A stretch of DNA of 64,000 nt from Phytoactinopolyspora halophila (GCF_003287285.1 NZ_QMIG01000002.1:1-64000); one strand, 5' to 3'; counted from the first letter of the stretch, positions 50,346 through 63,642 are shown. Made by a program: numbers and translations. Notes: generated by a model not told the origin, from the letters alone.

Positions 50346-50885
50346 TCACAGACCCAGATCCGTCCGGTGATAGGCAGCGCGGTATTCCAGCCCGGCCGCA
50401 TCGATGTGCTCCCGGGCACCGGTATCCCGGTCGACGATCACGGCAACGGCGACGATCTCCGCACCGGCTCGCCGGAGTGCATCGACCGCCGTCAAGACAC
50501 TCCCACCCGTGGTCGATGTGTCCTCGACAGCAAGCACGCGCCGCCCGGCGACGTCGGGCCCTTCCACTTCACGCCGCAGGCCATGTTGCTTCTCGCCCTT
50601 GCGGACCACGAACGCGTCGAGGAGCTGTCCCCGCCGGTGCGCGGCATGCAGCATCGCCGTGGCCACGGGATCCGCGCCGAGCGTTAGCCCGCCCACGGCG
50701 TCGAACTCCAGGCCGGCTGCGAGGTCGAGCATCACCTCGCCGACCAACGGCGCTGCAGCACCGTCGAGGGTCACTCGCCGCAGGTCGACGTAGTAGTCGG
50801 CCTCGGCTCCTGACGAGAGCACGACCTTGCCATGCACCACGGCCTTGTCGATGATCTGTTTCCGGAGTTCTTCGCGCACGTCCAC
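50346..50885 (-). CDS. pyrE: Orotate phosphoribosyltransferase
   Basis: Fifth enzyme of de novo pyrimidine synthesis, joining orotate and PRPP. GTG 50885 gives 179 residues starting VDVREELRKQIIDKAVVHG, the family N-terminus; an ATG at 50918 would add 11 residues. Motifs: VLSSGAEADYYVDLRRVTL, FVVRKGEKQHGL and the PRPP loop VLAVEDTSTTGGSVLTAVDAL. The inverted repeat ATGCC-N5-GGCAT lies just before the start, possibly regulatory. Genome position near a SpoU methylase and clpB matches the mycobacterial order by memory. Confidence 0.94.
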   Translation of the reverse strand: MDVREELRKQIIDKAVVHGKVVLSSGAEADYYVDLRRVTLDGAAAPLVGEVMLDLAAGLEFDAVGGLTLGADPVATAMLHAAHRRGQLLDAFVVRKGEKQHGLRREVEGPDVAGRRVLAVEDTSTTGGSVLTAVDALRRAGAEIVAVAVIVDRDTGAREHIDAAGLEYRAAYHRTDLGL

Positions 50886-50927
50886 GGTGCCCGAGCCTAA
50901 GGCATGCCCGTCAGGCATGGTGGTGGC

Positions 50928-51635
50928 ATGAAGCCCGAAACTCTGGTCGTCGTCAGCGGGCCGGTCGATCCCCGCGACTGGTGGGAACCGCTCACTGCCG
51001 ACCTGCTCGCCGCCGACCTGCCGATCACCGCGCCACGCGACGCCTGCGAGCAGGCTCCGTACGGGATCGCGTGGATCGCCTCGATCGCCCGCGTCCTGCA
51101 TTCGTCGTCGCTGGACAGCCCGCTCGTCATCGCCGGCCACGGGACGGCCGGGCCACTCCTGCCGGCACTCGCAGGGACCCAACAGGTCGCGGGCCGGCAC
51201 GTCGGCGGGTACGTCTTCGTCGACGCCACCCTCCCTCGCCCCGGGCCCACGAGCCACCTCGATCTCCTCCAGGCGGCGGCACCCGACGAGGGCGAGGCCG
51301 CGCACGAACACCTGCACCAGCCCGGCGCCACCTGGCCGCTCCCACCGGCGTTGCCAGACACCCCAGGTAACACACCAGGTGCTGATGGCCAGCACGGCGA
51401 GATGCACGCGCGCCCCCGCGACCACGACTTCTGGACCGAGACGCTGCCGCCTGCCACCGATTGGCCCGACGCGCCGTGCGCCTACGTCCAGACCGGCCAG
51501 GCCGCTCCCGGGTGCGGTGACATCGCGTTCTGGGCTCGCTCGGCCCAAGCCCGTGGCTGGACCGTGATCGATGACACCCACAACGCCGATCTGGGCCGGG
51601 CCATCCGCGCCGCAGTCGAGGCGCTGCCGGGTTGA
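50928..51635 (+). CDS. Degenerate alpha/beta-hydrolase-like protein
   Basis: Protein of 235 residues from ATG 50928, with GGTGGTGG upstream. The layout (LVVVSGPVDPRDWWEPLTADL, then SPLVIAGHGTAGPLLPALAG, YVFVDATLPRPGP, a cap-like insertion, and TVIDDTHNADLGRAIRAAVEAL) follows small alpha/beta hydrolases of the PGAP1/RBBP9 sort. The elbow that should be GxSxG reads GHGTAG, lacking the serine. It may be a binding protein or inactive enzyme. Its stop overlaps the upstream end of the siderophore-protein frame. Confidence 0.6.
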   Translation: MKPETLVVVSGPVDPRDWWEPLTADLLAADLPITAPRDACEQAPYGIAWIASIARVLHSSSLDSPLVIAGHGTAGPLLPALAGTQQVAGRHVGGYVFVDATLPRPGPTSHLDLLQAAAPDEGEAAHEHLHQPGATWPLPPALPDTPGNTPGADGQHGEMHARPRDHDFWTETLPPATDWPDAPCAYVQTGQAAPGCGDIAFWARSAQARGWTVIDDTHNADLGRAIRAAVEALPG

Positions 51636-51649
51636 GCGGGCATCTCGGT

Positions 51650-52426
51650 ATGCTCCATGGCATGGTGGAGACGCGACGTGCCGCCAAGGCAGAGACGCGC
51701 CAGTCGAGTGGGTTGCTACGCGTCGTGGCCTCGGAGCAGGTGACTCCCAAAATGCTGCGGCTGACCGCTGCCGTCGACGTCCCCCATCTGCCCTTCGACC
51801 CGTCGTGCCCCAACCAGATCCTTCGCCTCGTGCTACCTGTGGACGTCGCGACCGGCGGCACCAGCGGCGCCCGGCCGCCCAGCCGCACGTACACGGTGCG
51901 CCGCTACCACGAGGCGTCGGGACAGGTGGAGCTCGACGTCGTGCTGCATGGCGACGGCCCGTTCGTGCGGTGGGCGCACGAAGCCGCCCCGGGAGAGACG
52001 ATCGCGTTCACCGGTCCCCGCCCGCACGCGGTGCCGTCGTTCGAGGGAGACGCCCTGATCATGGTGAGCGACGAAACCGGTTTGCCCGCGGTGGCAGCAC
52101 TACTCGAATCCGCTCCGGAGGGCTTCCCCATCCACGCGCGCATCGAGGTCGCCGACGCCGCCGAGGAGCAGCTCCTGTCGACGCGCGCCGCGCTCGATCT
52201 CGGCTGGCACCATCGCGACGGCGCCGCCGCAGGCACGACCGGCGCCCTGGAACGCGCGGTGAGATCGCTCCACTGGCCCGCCGGCCGCGTGGAGGTCTGG
52301 GTAGCCGGGGAGACATCCGAGGTGCGCGCCGTACGCAGGTTCGCCACCGCCGAGAAGAAGGCCGCCCGGGACGACGTCCAGGCGTACGGCTACTGGCGAC
52401 GCGGCCGCGCCGGCTCGCCGAGTTGA
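51650..52426 (+). CDS. Siderophore-interacting protein, NAD(P)H-flavin type
   Basis: Protein of about 258 residues in the ViuB/YqjH family, which reduces ferric siderophores with FAD. FAD-binding segment SRTYTVRRYHEASGQVELDVVLHGDGPFVRWAHEAAPGE (shown in adjacent parts) contains the RxYT(V/P)R motif; NAD-binding region LIMVSDETGLPAVAALLE; C-terminal VWVAGETSEVRAVRRF and YGYWRRGRAG are family hallmarks. The frame opens at TTG 51632 overlapping the upstream stop, but ATG 51650 or 51662 are more likely starts; no clear ribosome binding site decides. Confidence 0.87.
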   Translation: MLHGMVETRRAAKAETRQSSGLLRVVASEQVTPKMLRLTAAVDVPHLPFDPSCPNQILRLVLPVDVATGGTSGARPPSRTYTVRRYHEASGQVELDVVLHGDGPFVRWAHEAAPGETIAFTGPRPHAVPSFEGDALIMVSDETGLPAVAALLESAPEGFPIHARIEVADAAEEQLLSTRAALDLGWHHRDGAAAGTTGALERAVRSLHWPAGRVEVWVAGETSEVRAVRRFATAEKKAARDDVQAYGYWRRGRAGSPS

Positions 52427-52469
52427 CCTGCCCGTTGTCGCCGATTGCCCGGTCACGTGCTCCCGGGGT

Positions 52470-53228
52470 TCACCGGCGACGTTTGCCCAGCTGGCGGTGC
52501 CCCAGTGCCGTGACCAGACGCCGCGGCAATCGCGGAATGGTCGCCGCAGCGACTTTGTAAACGGGTCCGGGCACCGACACCGCCCTCCCGCGCCGCAGAT
52601 CCCGCAGCGCAGAGTCCACCAGCGAGTCGGCGTCCAACCACAGCCAGGACGGAAGGCTCGTCATGTTCATCCGGGCGCGCTCGTGGAACTCGGTGCGGGT
52701 GTAGCCCGGCGCCAGCGCCATCACCTGCACCCCCGTCCCGGCCAGCTGCGGCGCCAGACCCTCGGTGAACGCCGTCACCCACGCCTTGGCCGCGCTGTAC
52801 GTGCCTCGCGGCACCCATGCGGCAACCGAACTCACGTTGATCACCGCGCCGCGACCACGCTCGATCATTCCCGGCAGCGCCGCGTGGGTCAGCCGCAACA
52901 CGGCCCGGACGAGGACGTTGAGCATCCGTTCCTCGTCGTCGATGTCGTTGGCCAGGAACGGCTTGCGCAGCGTGTAGCCGGCGTTGTTGACGAGCAGGTC
53001 AACCGCGCTCCCACGTAACCGCTCCTCCACCCGGGCCGTATCCGTCGCCAGATCCGCGGGGATGACCTCCACTCCCACGCCGTGGGTGCTTCTCACCTCC
53101 GCGGCCACCGCGTCGAGCCGTGTCTCGTCGCGTGCGACCACGACGAGATCGAATCCCCGTGCTGCGAGCTTGTGCGCGAACGACAGCCCGATTCCGGCTG
53201 TCGCTCCGGTCACCATTGCCGTTGGCAT
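52470..53228 (-). CDS. Short-chain dehydrogenase/reductase
   Basis: NAD(P)-dependent oxidoreductase of 252 residues. Cofactor loop TGATAGIGLSFA, the LLVNNAGYT motif, and the catalytic Ser-Tyr-Lys in VINVSSVAAWVPRGTYSAAKAWV are present. The C-terminus is basic (HRQLGKRRR). The classic SDR family acts on alcohols or ketones; the substrate is unknown. Single gene, convergent with the siderophore-protein gene and upstream-adjacent to clpB. Confidence 0.9.
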   Translation of the reverse strand: MPTAMVTGATAGIGLSFAHKLAARGFDLVVVARDETRLDAVAAEVRSTHGVGVEVIPADLATDTARVEERLRGSAVDLLVNNAGYTLRKPFLANDIDDEERMLNVLVRAVLRLTHAALPGMIERGRGAVINVSSVAAWVPRGTYSAAKAWVTAFTEGLAPQLAGTGVQVMALAPGYTRTEFHERARMNMTSLPSWLWLDADSLVDSALRDLRRGRAVSVPGPVYKVAAATIPRLPRRLVTALGHRQLGKRRR

Positions 53229-53322
53229 ACCCGGCAGCCTACCTAGCTGCGGCTACCGGCAGGTAGGGCACACCCTGCACGGACGAACTCGCCACTCGAT
53301 CTCGCCGGCTCCGACGGCACGG

Positions 53323-55905
<2,583 letters not shown>

Positions 55906-55965
55906 CGGTTGTCCCGTTCTCCCTCGATCGTCGATGGTGCTGCCAGTCAGAGCAACGCCTCGAAA

Positions 55966-55986
55966 CTTGAGTCTATTCCACTCAAG
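55966..55986. promoter_or_regulatory. HAIR operator upstream of clpB
   Basis: CTTGAGT (55966-55972), 7 nt, ACTCAAG (55980-55986) is an exact match to the HspR-associated inverted repeat consensus. It lies 61 nt upstream of the clpB start codon. HspR bound here would repress clpB until heat stress. Confidence 0.9.
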
Positions 55987-56171
55987 TATACGACGACACG
56001 ACGCTGCCCCGGATGCATCTGCCCGCGCGCGCACTCACGACGCACGGGCAGGCGTCGTCGTTTGTGAGCCTTGTCACCGGGTAACCGGGCACCTGAACCC
56101 GGAACCGCCCATCTCCAGGACTCGCGCCGAGCACCGCAGCGATCCTCCAGATCACGAAGGGACGAACGGCC

Positions 56172-56633
56172 ATGGCAGCACGAGGGTCACAACGATCCGG
56201 GCAATCCGGGTTGTTCATGAGTGAGCTTCGGCTCTCACTCCGGATCAACGCAGGTGCCTACGGGTACTCGGTCATGATCACCTGCACCCTGGCAATCCTG
56301 GCGGCGATCCACGTTCCGCCGGCACCCGGACAGATCTTCCTGTTCCTCCTGGGCGCCGCCGCGAGCTTCGCGACCGTCGAGACGATCGCCACCCGTGGCT
56401 TCAGCCGGCCACCGAGCGACCAGGAGAGAAGCGACGTCGTCGCGCTGGGAAGCTCGCTGAGCCTCGTCTCGATCGCTCTCGGCGTAGCAGCTGCTGGCTT
56501 GCTGGGCACGATCCTGCCCGAGACCGCGAGCTGGATCGTCGGACCGTTCACCGCCTCGATCACGTACTTGCTGACACTGAGCGTTGAAATGAGCGTGGCC
56601 CGGCGAATCGAGGAGTCACGCGAGGTCGAGTGA
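56172..56633 (+). CDS. Four-helix membrane protein, unknown function
   Basis: Protein of 153 residues. ATG 56172 has AAGGGA upstream; ATG 56217 (MSELRLSLRINAGAYGYS) is an alternative that skips a hydrophilic lead. Membrane segments: YGYSVMITCTLAILAAIHV, IFLFLLGAAASFATVETIA, LGSSLSLVSIALGVAAAGLLG and FTASITYLLTLSVEMSVA. No known family was recognised. Convergent with the TetR gene. Confidence 0.65.
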   Translation: MAARGSQRSGQSGLFMSELRLSLRINAGAYGYSVMITCTLAILAAIHVPPAPGQIFLFLLGAAASFATVETIATRGFSRPPSDQERSDVVALGSSLSLVSIALGVAAAGLLGTILPETASWIVGPFTASITYLLTLSVEMSVARRIEESREVE

Positions 56634-56665
56634 GCGCACCGGCTCCGTCGTCATCGGATGCGATA

Positions 56666-57304
56666 TCACGCGGCGCCCGGTGAGCCGGCTACATCGCTCC
56701 CCCCTCCCCGAGCAGCCCAGCCAGCGATCGTCGCCCGCACCGCCGACTCGAACACCGCTGCCGGATCTCCGGCCTGCGGAGGAAGGAACTGGCCCAGCTC
56801 CAGCGACACCAGGCCATGCACGTTGCCCCACAGAGCGGTCGCTATCGATGCAGGCGGCGGCGAGTCGGGGAACCGGCCGGCCGCAACCGCGCGGTGCACG
56901 GCATCCAGCAACGGGTCGAACGTGCGGGCCCCCATGTCGGCCGCGTCGGAGTCGAGGTCGGCGGGTCGTACCTCGTCGCCGAACATGATCCGGTATCCGT
57001 TCGGATCCGAGATGGCCACCTGCCGGTAGGCGAGTCCGAGCTGCACGAGGTCTTCCAGCGGATCATCGCTGACGCCGACACCTGCCTGGGCCTCACCGAG
57101 ACGGGTGAAGACTTTCTCGTACAGGGCGGCGAGAAGTCCTGGCTTGCCGCCGAAGAGCGAATACACCGCCGCCGTCGACGTGCGCGCTTCCTTGGCCAGT
57201 GTTCGCAGGCTCAGTGCCCGGACGCCGCCAGAGGAGACGGTGTGCGCCGCCCGATCGAGAAGCCGGGTTGCCAGTGCGTCGTCGTGAACGCGTGGCCTGC
57301 CCAT
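56666..57304 (-). CDS. TetR family transcriptional regulator
   Basis: Regulator of 212 residues. The helix-turn-helix is LSLRTLAKEARTSTAAVYSLFGGKPGLLAALYEKVF in adjacent parts. The ligand domain (SDDPLEDLVQLGLAYRQVAISDPNGYRIMFG, ... IATALWGNVHGLVSLELGQF) has the WHG-type (TetR_C_33) look, with WGNVHG. It is divergent from a small membrane protein gene across a 136-nt gap holding a near-perfect 26-bp palindrome, its likely operator. Confidence 0.9.
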   Translation of the reverse strand: MGRPRVHDDALATRLLDRAAHTVSSGGVRALSLRTLAKEARTSTAAVYSLFGGKPGLLAALYEKVFTRLGEAQAGVGVSDDPLEDLVQLGLAYRQVAISDPNGYRIMFGDEVRPADLDSDAADMGARTFDPLLDAVHRAVAAGRFPDSPPPASIATALWGNVHGLVSLELGQFLPPQAGDPAAVFESAVRATIAGWAARGGGSDVAGSPGAA

Positions 57305-57374
57305 CCGATCACTCCTCGGGCTGTTCTGGCCGTCCCAACCGTTCCGGCCAGCAGCCTACGTTGCTCCTGGTCAC

Positions 57375-57414
57375 TTGACGGTAGTATTCTAACAGTGTTT
57401 CATAACACCGTTAG
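57375..57414 (+). promoter_or_regulatory. Palindromic TetR operator and promoter
   Basis: CTAACAGTGTT (57389-57399) TCAT AACACCGTTAG (57404-57414) is a 26-bp palindrome with one mismatch. On the plus strand TTGACG (57375-57380) is a -35 candidate whose -10 would fall inside the palindrome. The bound regulator would block transcription of the membrane-protein gene starting at 57441. Confidence 0.7.
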
Positions 57415-57440
57415 GCAACCATCTCGACCTGGGAGTCGAC

Positions 57441-57851
57441 ATGCTAGAACTCAGCTCGGAAGCCAGCCGACTGATCGGAATCCTGCTATTGGCCCTCGTC
57501 ACAGTCGAATCCGGCGGTTGGTACCTGACTCGCCTGATCCGGGGCATGAAACCCGCAACGGACTTTCAACGAGCCTTCGCGCGAGCCGGTCACGGGCATG
57601 CCGCGGTACTCCTGACACTCGGAATCGTCACCGCGGTGCTGACCGACGCGACCGACCTCGACGGGTTCCTCGCCTGGCTGGCACGCAGTGGTGTCGCCAT
57701 CGCCGCGATACTCATGCCAGCCGGCTTCTTCTTCTCGTCGATGGGCTCCGAACGCACCAGCGCGAACCGCCTGATCGCCCTCGTCTGGCTGGGTGCGCTG
57801 GTACTCGCCGCCAGCCTGATCACACTCGGTGTCGGCCTGCTCGCGACATGA
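57441..57851 (+). CDS. Small membrane protein under TetR control
   Basis: Protein of 136 residues with four helices (LIGILLLALVTVESGGWYLTRL, GHAAVLLTLGIVTAVL, SGVAIAAILMPAGFFFSSMG, LIALVWLGALVLAASLITLGVG). FQRAFARAGHGHAAVLL with two histidines and GFFFSSMG are conserved-looking pieces but no named family comes to mind. It is divergent from the TetR gene and follows its operator, so the regulator probably controls it. Induction by a hydrophobic compound is a guess. Confidence 0.7.
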   Translation: MLELSSEASRLIGILLLALVTVESGGWYLTRLIRGMKPATDFQRAFARAGHGHAAVLLTLGIVTAVLTDATDLDGFLAWLARSGVAIAAILMPAGFFFSSMGSERTSANRLIALVWLGALVLAASLITLGVGLLAT

Positions 57852-57902
57852 GCACGCTTGCCGCGCCAGGTGCGCCGCACCACGTGCGCCGCACCACCAG
57901 GA

Positions 57903-57948
57903 TTTCTCGGGCCGTGACACGTCTGCAGGCGTGGTACGGCCCGAGAAA
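57903..57948. repeat. Family A dispersed palindrome, copy 3
   Basis: Arms TTTCTCGGGCCGTGACACG (57903-57921) and CGTGGTACGGCCCGAGAAA (57930-57948) pair with two mismatches. The right flank ACGTACCATACATGATCATT is the reverse complement of the left flank of copy 2 with one change, so the two copies are inserted in opposite orientations. It lies at the convergent end of the membrane-protein and hspR genes. Confidence 0.82.
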
Positions 57949-57984
57949 ACGTACCATACATGATCATTCAGAGGCGGCGGTGAG

Positions 57985-58383
57985 TTACGGGCGGTATACG
58001 GCGAGCGCGCTGCCCTGCGGCGCCGGCACCGGCAGGTACCTGCGCTGCTCCCGTGCCTCGGCCAGCAACTCCAGCTGGTCCCGGAGCGCTTCCACCTGGG
58101 ATTCGAGTTCGAGGATGCGCTTGATACCGACGAGGTTGACGCCTTCCTCCTGGGACAGCCGCTGCACCTCGCGGAGCATCTCGACATCGCGCAAGGAATA
58201 ACGCCGGCCGCCGCCTCCGGTGCGGCGTGGCGAGACCAAGCCGAGACGGTCGTACTGGCGAAGGGTCTGCGGATGCATACCTGCCATCTCGGCCGCGACC
58301 GAGATGACATACAACGGCTCGTCGTCCCGCACCCGCCTGGCCGCGCCCGACATCGCTACCACGAATCTCGTACGCTCATCCAT
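57985..58383 (-). CDS. hspR: MerR-family heat shock repressor HspR
   Basis: Repressor of 132 residues. GAAGGGAGG precedes ATG 58383 and lies within the dnaJ end, so the start is firm. MerR helix-turn-helix: LYVISVAAEMAGMHPQTLRQYDRLGLVSPRRTGGGGRRYSLRDVE in consecutive parts, then a coiled coil GIKRILELESQVEALRDQLELL. HspR with DnaK as co-repressor binds HAIR sites; matching sites occur upstream of clpB and dnaK. It is last in the dnaK-grpE-dnaJ-hspR operon, closing a feedback loop. Confidence 0.95.
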   Translation of the reverse strand: MDERTRFVVAMSGAARRVRDDEPLYVISVAAEMAGMHPQTLRQYDRLGLVSPRRTGGGGRRYSLRDVEMLREVQRLSQEEGVNLVGIKRILELESQVEALRDQLELLAEAREQRRYLPVPAPQGSALAVYRP

Positions 58384-58384
58384 G

Positions 58385-59554
58385 TCAGCCTCCCTTCGCC
58401 GCCTGCCTCATCAGGTCGGCGCGGACGTCTTCCCCCGACGTCGCGGACTGGAACTCCTCCAATGCCTTCTTCGCCGACGAACTGACATTCTCCGGTACCG
58501 CGACTTCGACGGTCACCAGGAGATCGCCATGCGTGCCGTCCCGGCGCCTGGCTCCGCGTCCACGCACCCGGAAGGTGCGCCCGTTCGGGGTGCCCGGCGG
58601 TATCTTCAACGTCACCGGCGTGCCGTCGAGCGTGGGCACCTTGATCTCCGCTCCGAGAGTGACCTCGGGGAACGTGACGGGAACCGTCACCGTCAGGTGC
58701 TCGCCCCTGCGGCCGAACACCGGATGCTTGCCGACATGTACGGTCACGTACAGATCACCGCCTCGACCACCGCGTTCACCCGGCGCACCCTTGCCACGCA
58801 GCCGGATGCGCTGGCCGTCCACGACACCGGCTGGAATTCGTACCTGCATCACGGTGCTGGTGGTGCCGCGACCAGAACCATGGCACTCGGGACACGGATC
58901 GTCCACCACGAGCCCGCGGCCCTTGCAGTCACGGCACGGCTCGGCCATACCGAACCCGCCGGAATCGGTACTCGTGTATCCGGTGCCCGTACATGTGGCG
59001 CACACCCTCGGCACGGTGCCCGCCCGGGCGCCCGTTCCCGCGCACGACGTACACGCCGCCGCGCTGGTCATCCGCAGCGGCACCGTCTTGCCCTCGACGG
59101 CCTCGGAGAACGAGATGGATACCTCTGTCTCGACGTCGGCACCACGCCGCGCTCCCGCTCCCCGGGTACGCTGGCGCTGGCCGAAGAGCCCACCGAAGAC
59201 GTCGCCCAGACCGCCCCCGGTGCTCGTGCCCCCCGTGCCGGAGAACAGATCTCCGAGATCGAACGTGAACGTCTCGCTACGCCCGGTGCTGCCGCCGCCG
59301 GGCACGCGCATGCCACTTCCGAACAGCGAGCGAGCTTCGTCGTACTCCTTGCGCTTCTCCGGGTCGGAAAGCACCGAGTACGCCTCCGACACCTCCTTGA
59401 ACCGCTGTTCGGCGGAGGCGTCGTCCTTGTTGCGGTCAGGATGCAGCTCGCGAGCCAAGGTCCGGTAGGCCTTTTTCACCTGAGCCGTGTCGGCGTCCTT
59501 CGGCACACCGAGGATCTTGTAGTAGTCCTTCTCGATCCAGTCCTTGGTACTCAC
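58385..59554 (-). CDS. dnaJ: Chaperone protein DnaJ
   Basis: Hsp40 co-chaperone of 389 residues from GTG 59554, preceded by AAGGGAGGGG. J-domain DYYKILGVPKDADTAQVKKAYR with HPD in ELHPDRNKDD; Gly/Phe-rich linker to about residue 130; four zinc repeats CTSCAGTG, CATCTGTG, CRDCKGRG and CPECHGSG; then the C-terminal substrate-binding domains. It stimulates DnaK ATPase. It is one nucleotide upstream of hspR and 25 nt downstream of grpE. Confidence 0.96.
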   Translation of the reverse strand: MSTKDWIEKDYYKILGVPKDADTAQVKKAYRTLARELHPDRNKDDASAEQRFKEVSEAYSVLSDPEKRKEYDEARSLFGSGMRVPGGGSTGRSETFTFDLGDLFSGTGGTSTGGGLGDVFGGLFGQRQRTRGAGARRGADVETEVSISFSEAVEGKTVPLRMTSAAACTSCAGTGARAGTVPRVCATCTGTGYTSTDSGGFGMAEPCRDCKGRGLVVDDPCPECHGSGRGTTSTVMQVRIPAGVVDGQRIRLRGKGAPGERGGRGGDLYVTVHVGKHPVFGRRGEHLTVTVPVTFPEVTLGAEIKVPTLDGTPVTLKIPPGTPNGRTFRVRGRGARRRDGTHGDLLVTVEVAVPENVSSSAKKALEEFQSATSGEDVRADLMRQAAKGG

Positions 59555-59579
59555 GCGCCGCACCCCTCCCTTCTCGGCA

Positions 59580-60343
59580 TCAATTCTGCTCTTCGCTGTC
59601 CCGTTCGTCACCGCCAGCGGCGGTCTGATCATCTGCTGGCTGTTCGGCTCCCAGCGCCGAGACCGTCTCCGCGCCCTCGCCCTCGGTTTCAGGCAAAGCC
59701 GCGGTGGGTTCGGCGACGGCTACCCGGGCGGGCCGGACGATGCGCTCGCCGACCCGGTATCCCGGCTGCAGGATCTGCGTGCACATGGCCACCTGGACCT
59801 CGTCGGAGTAGCCGTGCATGAACGCCTCGTGGACGTTCGGGTCGAACTCCTCGCCGACCTCGCCGAACTGCTCCAGGCCGGCCTTGGCCACCGCAGCTTC
59901 GAGCGCCTCGCCGACGGCGCGGAACGCGCCGGTGAGGTCACCGTGTTCCCGTGCTCGCCCGATGTCATCGAGCACGGGAAGCAGCCCGGAGAAGACCTCG
60001 ACCTTGGCGTTCTCGCGGACGGCTTCCCGGTCGCGTTCCACCCGCCGGCGGTAGTTGACGTATTCGGCCTGCAATCGCTTGAGGTCGTCGAGACGTTCCG
60101 TAGCCTCGGCGCGCGCCTGCGCTAGCGCCGCCTCGACATCGTCCTCGGGCGCTGCGGTGTCCGCCCCGGAGTTCACGGGATCCGGCACCTCCGCGTTCTC
60201 TTCCATGCTCGGTACCGCTTCTGGTTCTCTCACCTGCCCCGTCTCCGGATCGACCCGTCGACGATCACGGACGACTGGGGCCTCGGCATCGTCCTCCGGG
60301 ACGATGCCATCCAAGATGCCCTCGTGATCGTGCCGTTCATCGG

Positions 60344-60347
<4 letters not shown>
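59580..60347 (-). CDS. grpE: Nucleotide exchange factor GrpE
   Basis: Exchange factor of 255 residues that releases ADP from DnaK. The first 75 residues are acidic and disordered-looking, then comes the long helix [33 protein letters not shown] and the beta domain with [17 protein letters not shown] and [23 protein letters not shown] further acidic C-terminal tail makes it longer than the E. coli protein. It overlaps dnaK by 4 nt. Confidence 0.95.
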
Positions 60348-62221
<1,874 letters not shown>

Positions 62222-62249
62222 GGTGTGTTCCTCCAGATGTCTCGCGTTG

Positions 62250-62357
62250 AGTATACGAAGCCTACTGAGGCCTATTCGAGTCCTGTTGAGCTACCCAGGC
62301 TCAAGTATGCTCACTACCAGTGCGCCATGCAAGCTGTGTTGAGCCCGGTTCACTCAA
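62250..62357 (-). promoter_or_regulatory. dnaK promoter region with two HAIR-like operators
   Basis: Two inverted repeats match the HAIR core TTGAG-N9-CTCAA: 62286-62304 and 62339-62357 (the second extended to GTTGAG/CTCAAC). A candidate -10 box TATACT lies on the minus strand at 62250-62255, 29 nt upstream of the dnaK start. A further TTGAG half-site occurs at 62247-62251. Repression by the HspR encoded in the same operon is expected. Confidence 0.8.
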
Positions 62358-62423
62358 CTTTCTCGTGGCGTGCAACACGCATCGTGCCGCGGTTGTTCCC
62401 CGAAACCTTCCCCACCGCGTCCG

Positions 62424-63626
62424 TTACTGCAGCGAGCGCCGGCCAGCAGAGCTCGGCTCCCGGACGGTGCGAGCCAGCGAGGCGGTGAGTGCTTCCAGCG
62501 GCCCGCGCCCGATATGTCGCCGCCAAGGAACCGCGACGGCCAGGGCGACCAGGATGTGAAACAGCCAGGAGTAGTCGAGTTCGCCGGGAATTGCCGTCGC
62601 CAGAAGCACGACATGCAGGGTGTACAAGGTGAACGTCATGCTCCCCATCGCCGCGAGCGGCGCCAGCGCGCCGCGCCACCACCGCTCCACGAGCAAGGCG
62701 AGACCGAGAACCGCCGCCGACGTACCGATCGTGTGCAACAGATCGAACGGCGTCGACGTGTGTGGTGATACGACGGTCAGCCACCACCAGCTCGTCGTCG
62801 GACTCGTGCCATAGAACGACGTGTCCAGGACCGCGTCGGTGAACGGCCGGCTCGTCGGGTGAGCTCCGACACCGGCCTCGACGAGCCGCTCCATGACACC
62901 CATATGCAGCAGCGACCACGACAGGAGATAGGTGAGTGCTGCGAGGCCAGCACCTCCGGCGAACAGCCACCCGGCCACCCGCCGCGTACGCAGGGCCAAT
63001 CTGCCCACGCCGAGACCTGCGAGCATGTAGGCCATCCACGGAATGACCGGGTAGTACCCGGTCACGAAGAGCTCACTGAGCAGGGCCAGCGGGTCGGCCA
63101 GCGACGCGAACGTCGGGCTACTTCCAGGACCGGGCGGCACGTCGAGCCTGAGTAGATGGGTGACGACGGGTGCCACCAGCGCCCACACGGCCGCCAGCGG
63201 AAACAGGGTTCTGGCCCGCAGCCCGAGAAACGGCAACGCCACGATGAACAGCGCGCCATAGTACACCAGGATGACGGCCACACCGGAGTCGAGCAGGCCG
63301 ACCCCGAAACCGACGCACATCAGCACCACGGCGCGGATGGCCGTCGCCCGCCACATGCGACGCAGGGACACGCCACGCGGCGGGCTCGTACCACCGCTGG
63401 CGAGCGCGAGACCCACGCCGGCCAGGAGCGCGAAGAGTGCCGCAGCTCGTCCACTGGCCAGCAGGTGCACAGCCGCGGTACCGCCATCGGGTTCCACGGA
63501 CGGCGTCACGTGCACCGCGATCATGCCGACGAGCGCGAGGCCGCGCGCGGCATCGACGCCGACCAGACGGGTGGCTACCCGTGCACGCCCGTTCACCACG
63601 TCTCCGCCCTCGCCCGTGAACGTCAC
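62424..63626 (-). CDS. HGSNAT/DUF1624-like multipass membrane protein
   Basis: Membrane protein of 400 residues with about ten helices. The start RLVGVDAARGLALVGMIAVHVTPS is the catalytic-domain lead of heparan-alpha-glucosaminide N-acetyltransferase/DUF1624 proteins (DxxRG...M...H). Later GSMTFTLYTLHVVLLATAI matches the DUF418-type end. It may transfer acyl groups across the membrane to sugars or envelope material, but the substrate is unknown. It lies upstream of dnaK on the same strand; HAIR sites separate the two. Confidence 0.75.
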   Translation of the reverse strand: MTFTGEGGDVVNGRARVATRLVGVDAARGLALVGMIAVHVTPSVEPDGGTAAVHLLASGRAAALFALLAGVGLALASGGTSPPRGVSLRRMWRATAIRAVVLMCVGFGVGLLDSGVAVILVYYGALFIVALPFLGLRARTLFPLAAVWALVAPVVTHLLRLDVPPGPGSSPTFASLADPLALLSELFVTGYYPVIPWMAYMLAGLGVGRLALRTRRVAGWLFAGGAGLAALTYLLSWSLLHMGVMERLVEAGVGAHPTSRPFTDAVLDTSFYGTSPTTSWWWLTVVSPHTSTPFDLLHTIGTSAAVLGLALLVERWWRGALAPLAAMGSMTFTLYTLHVVLLATAIPGELDYSWLFHILVALAVAVPWRRHIGRGPLEALTASLARTVREPSSAGRRSLQ

Positions 63627-63642
63627 CGGCAGCCGCGCACCA

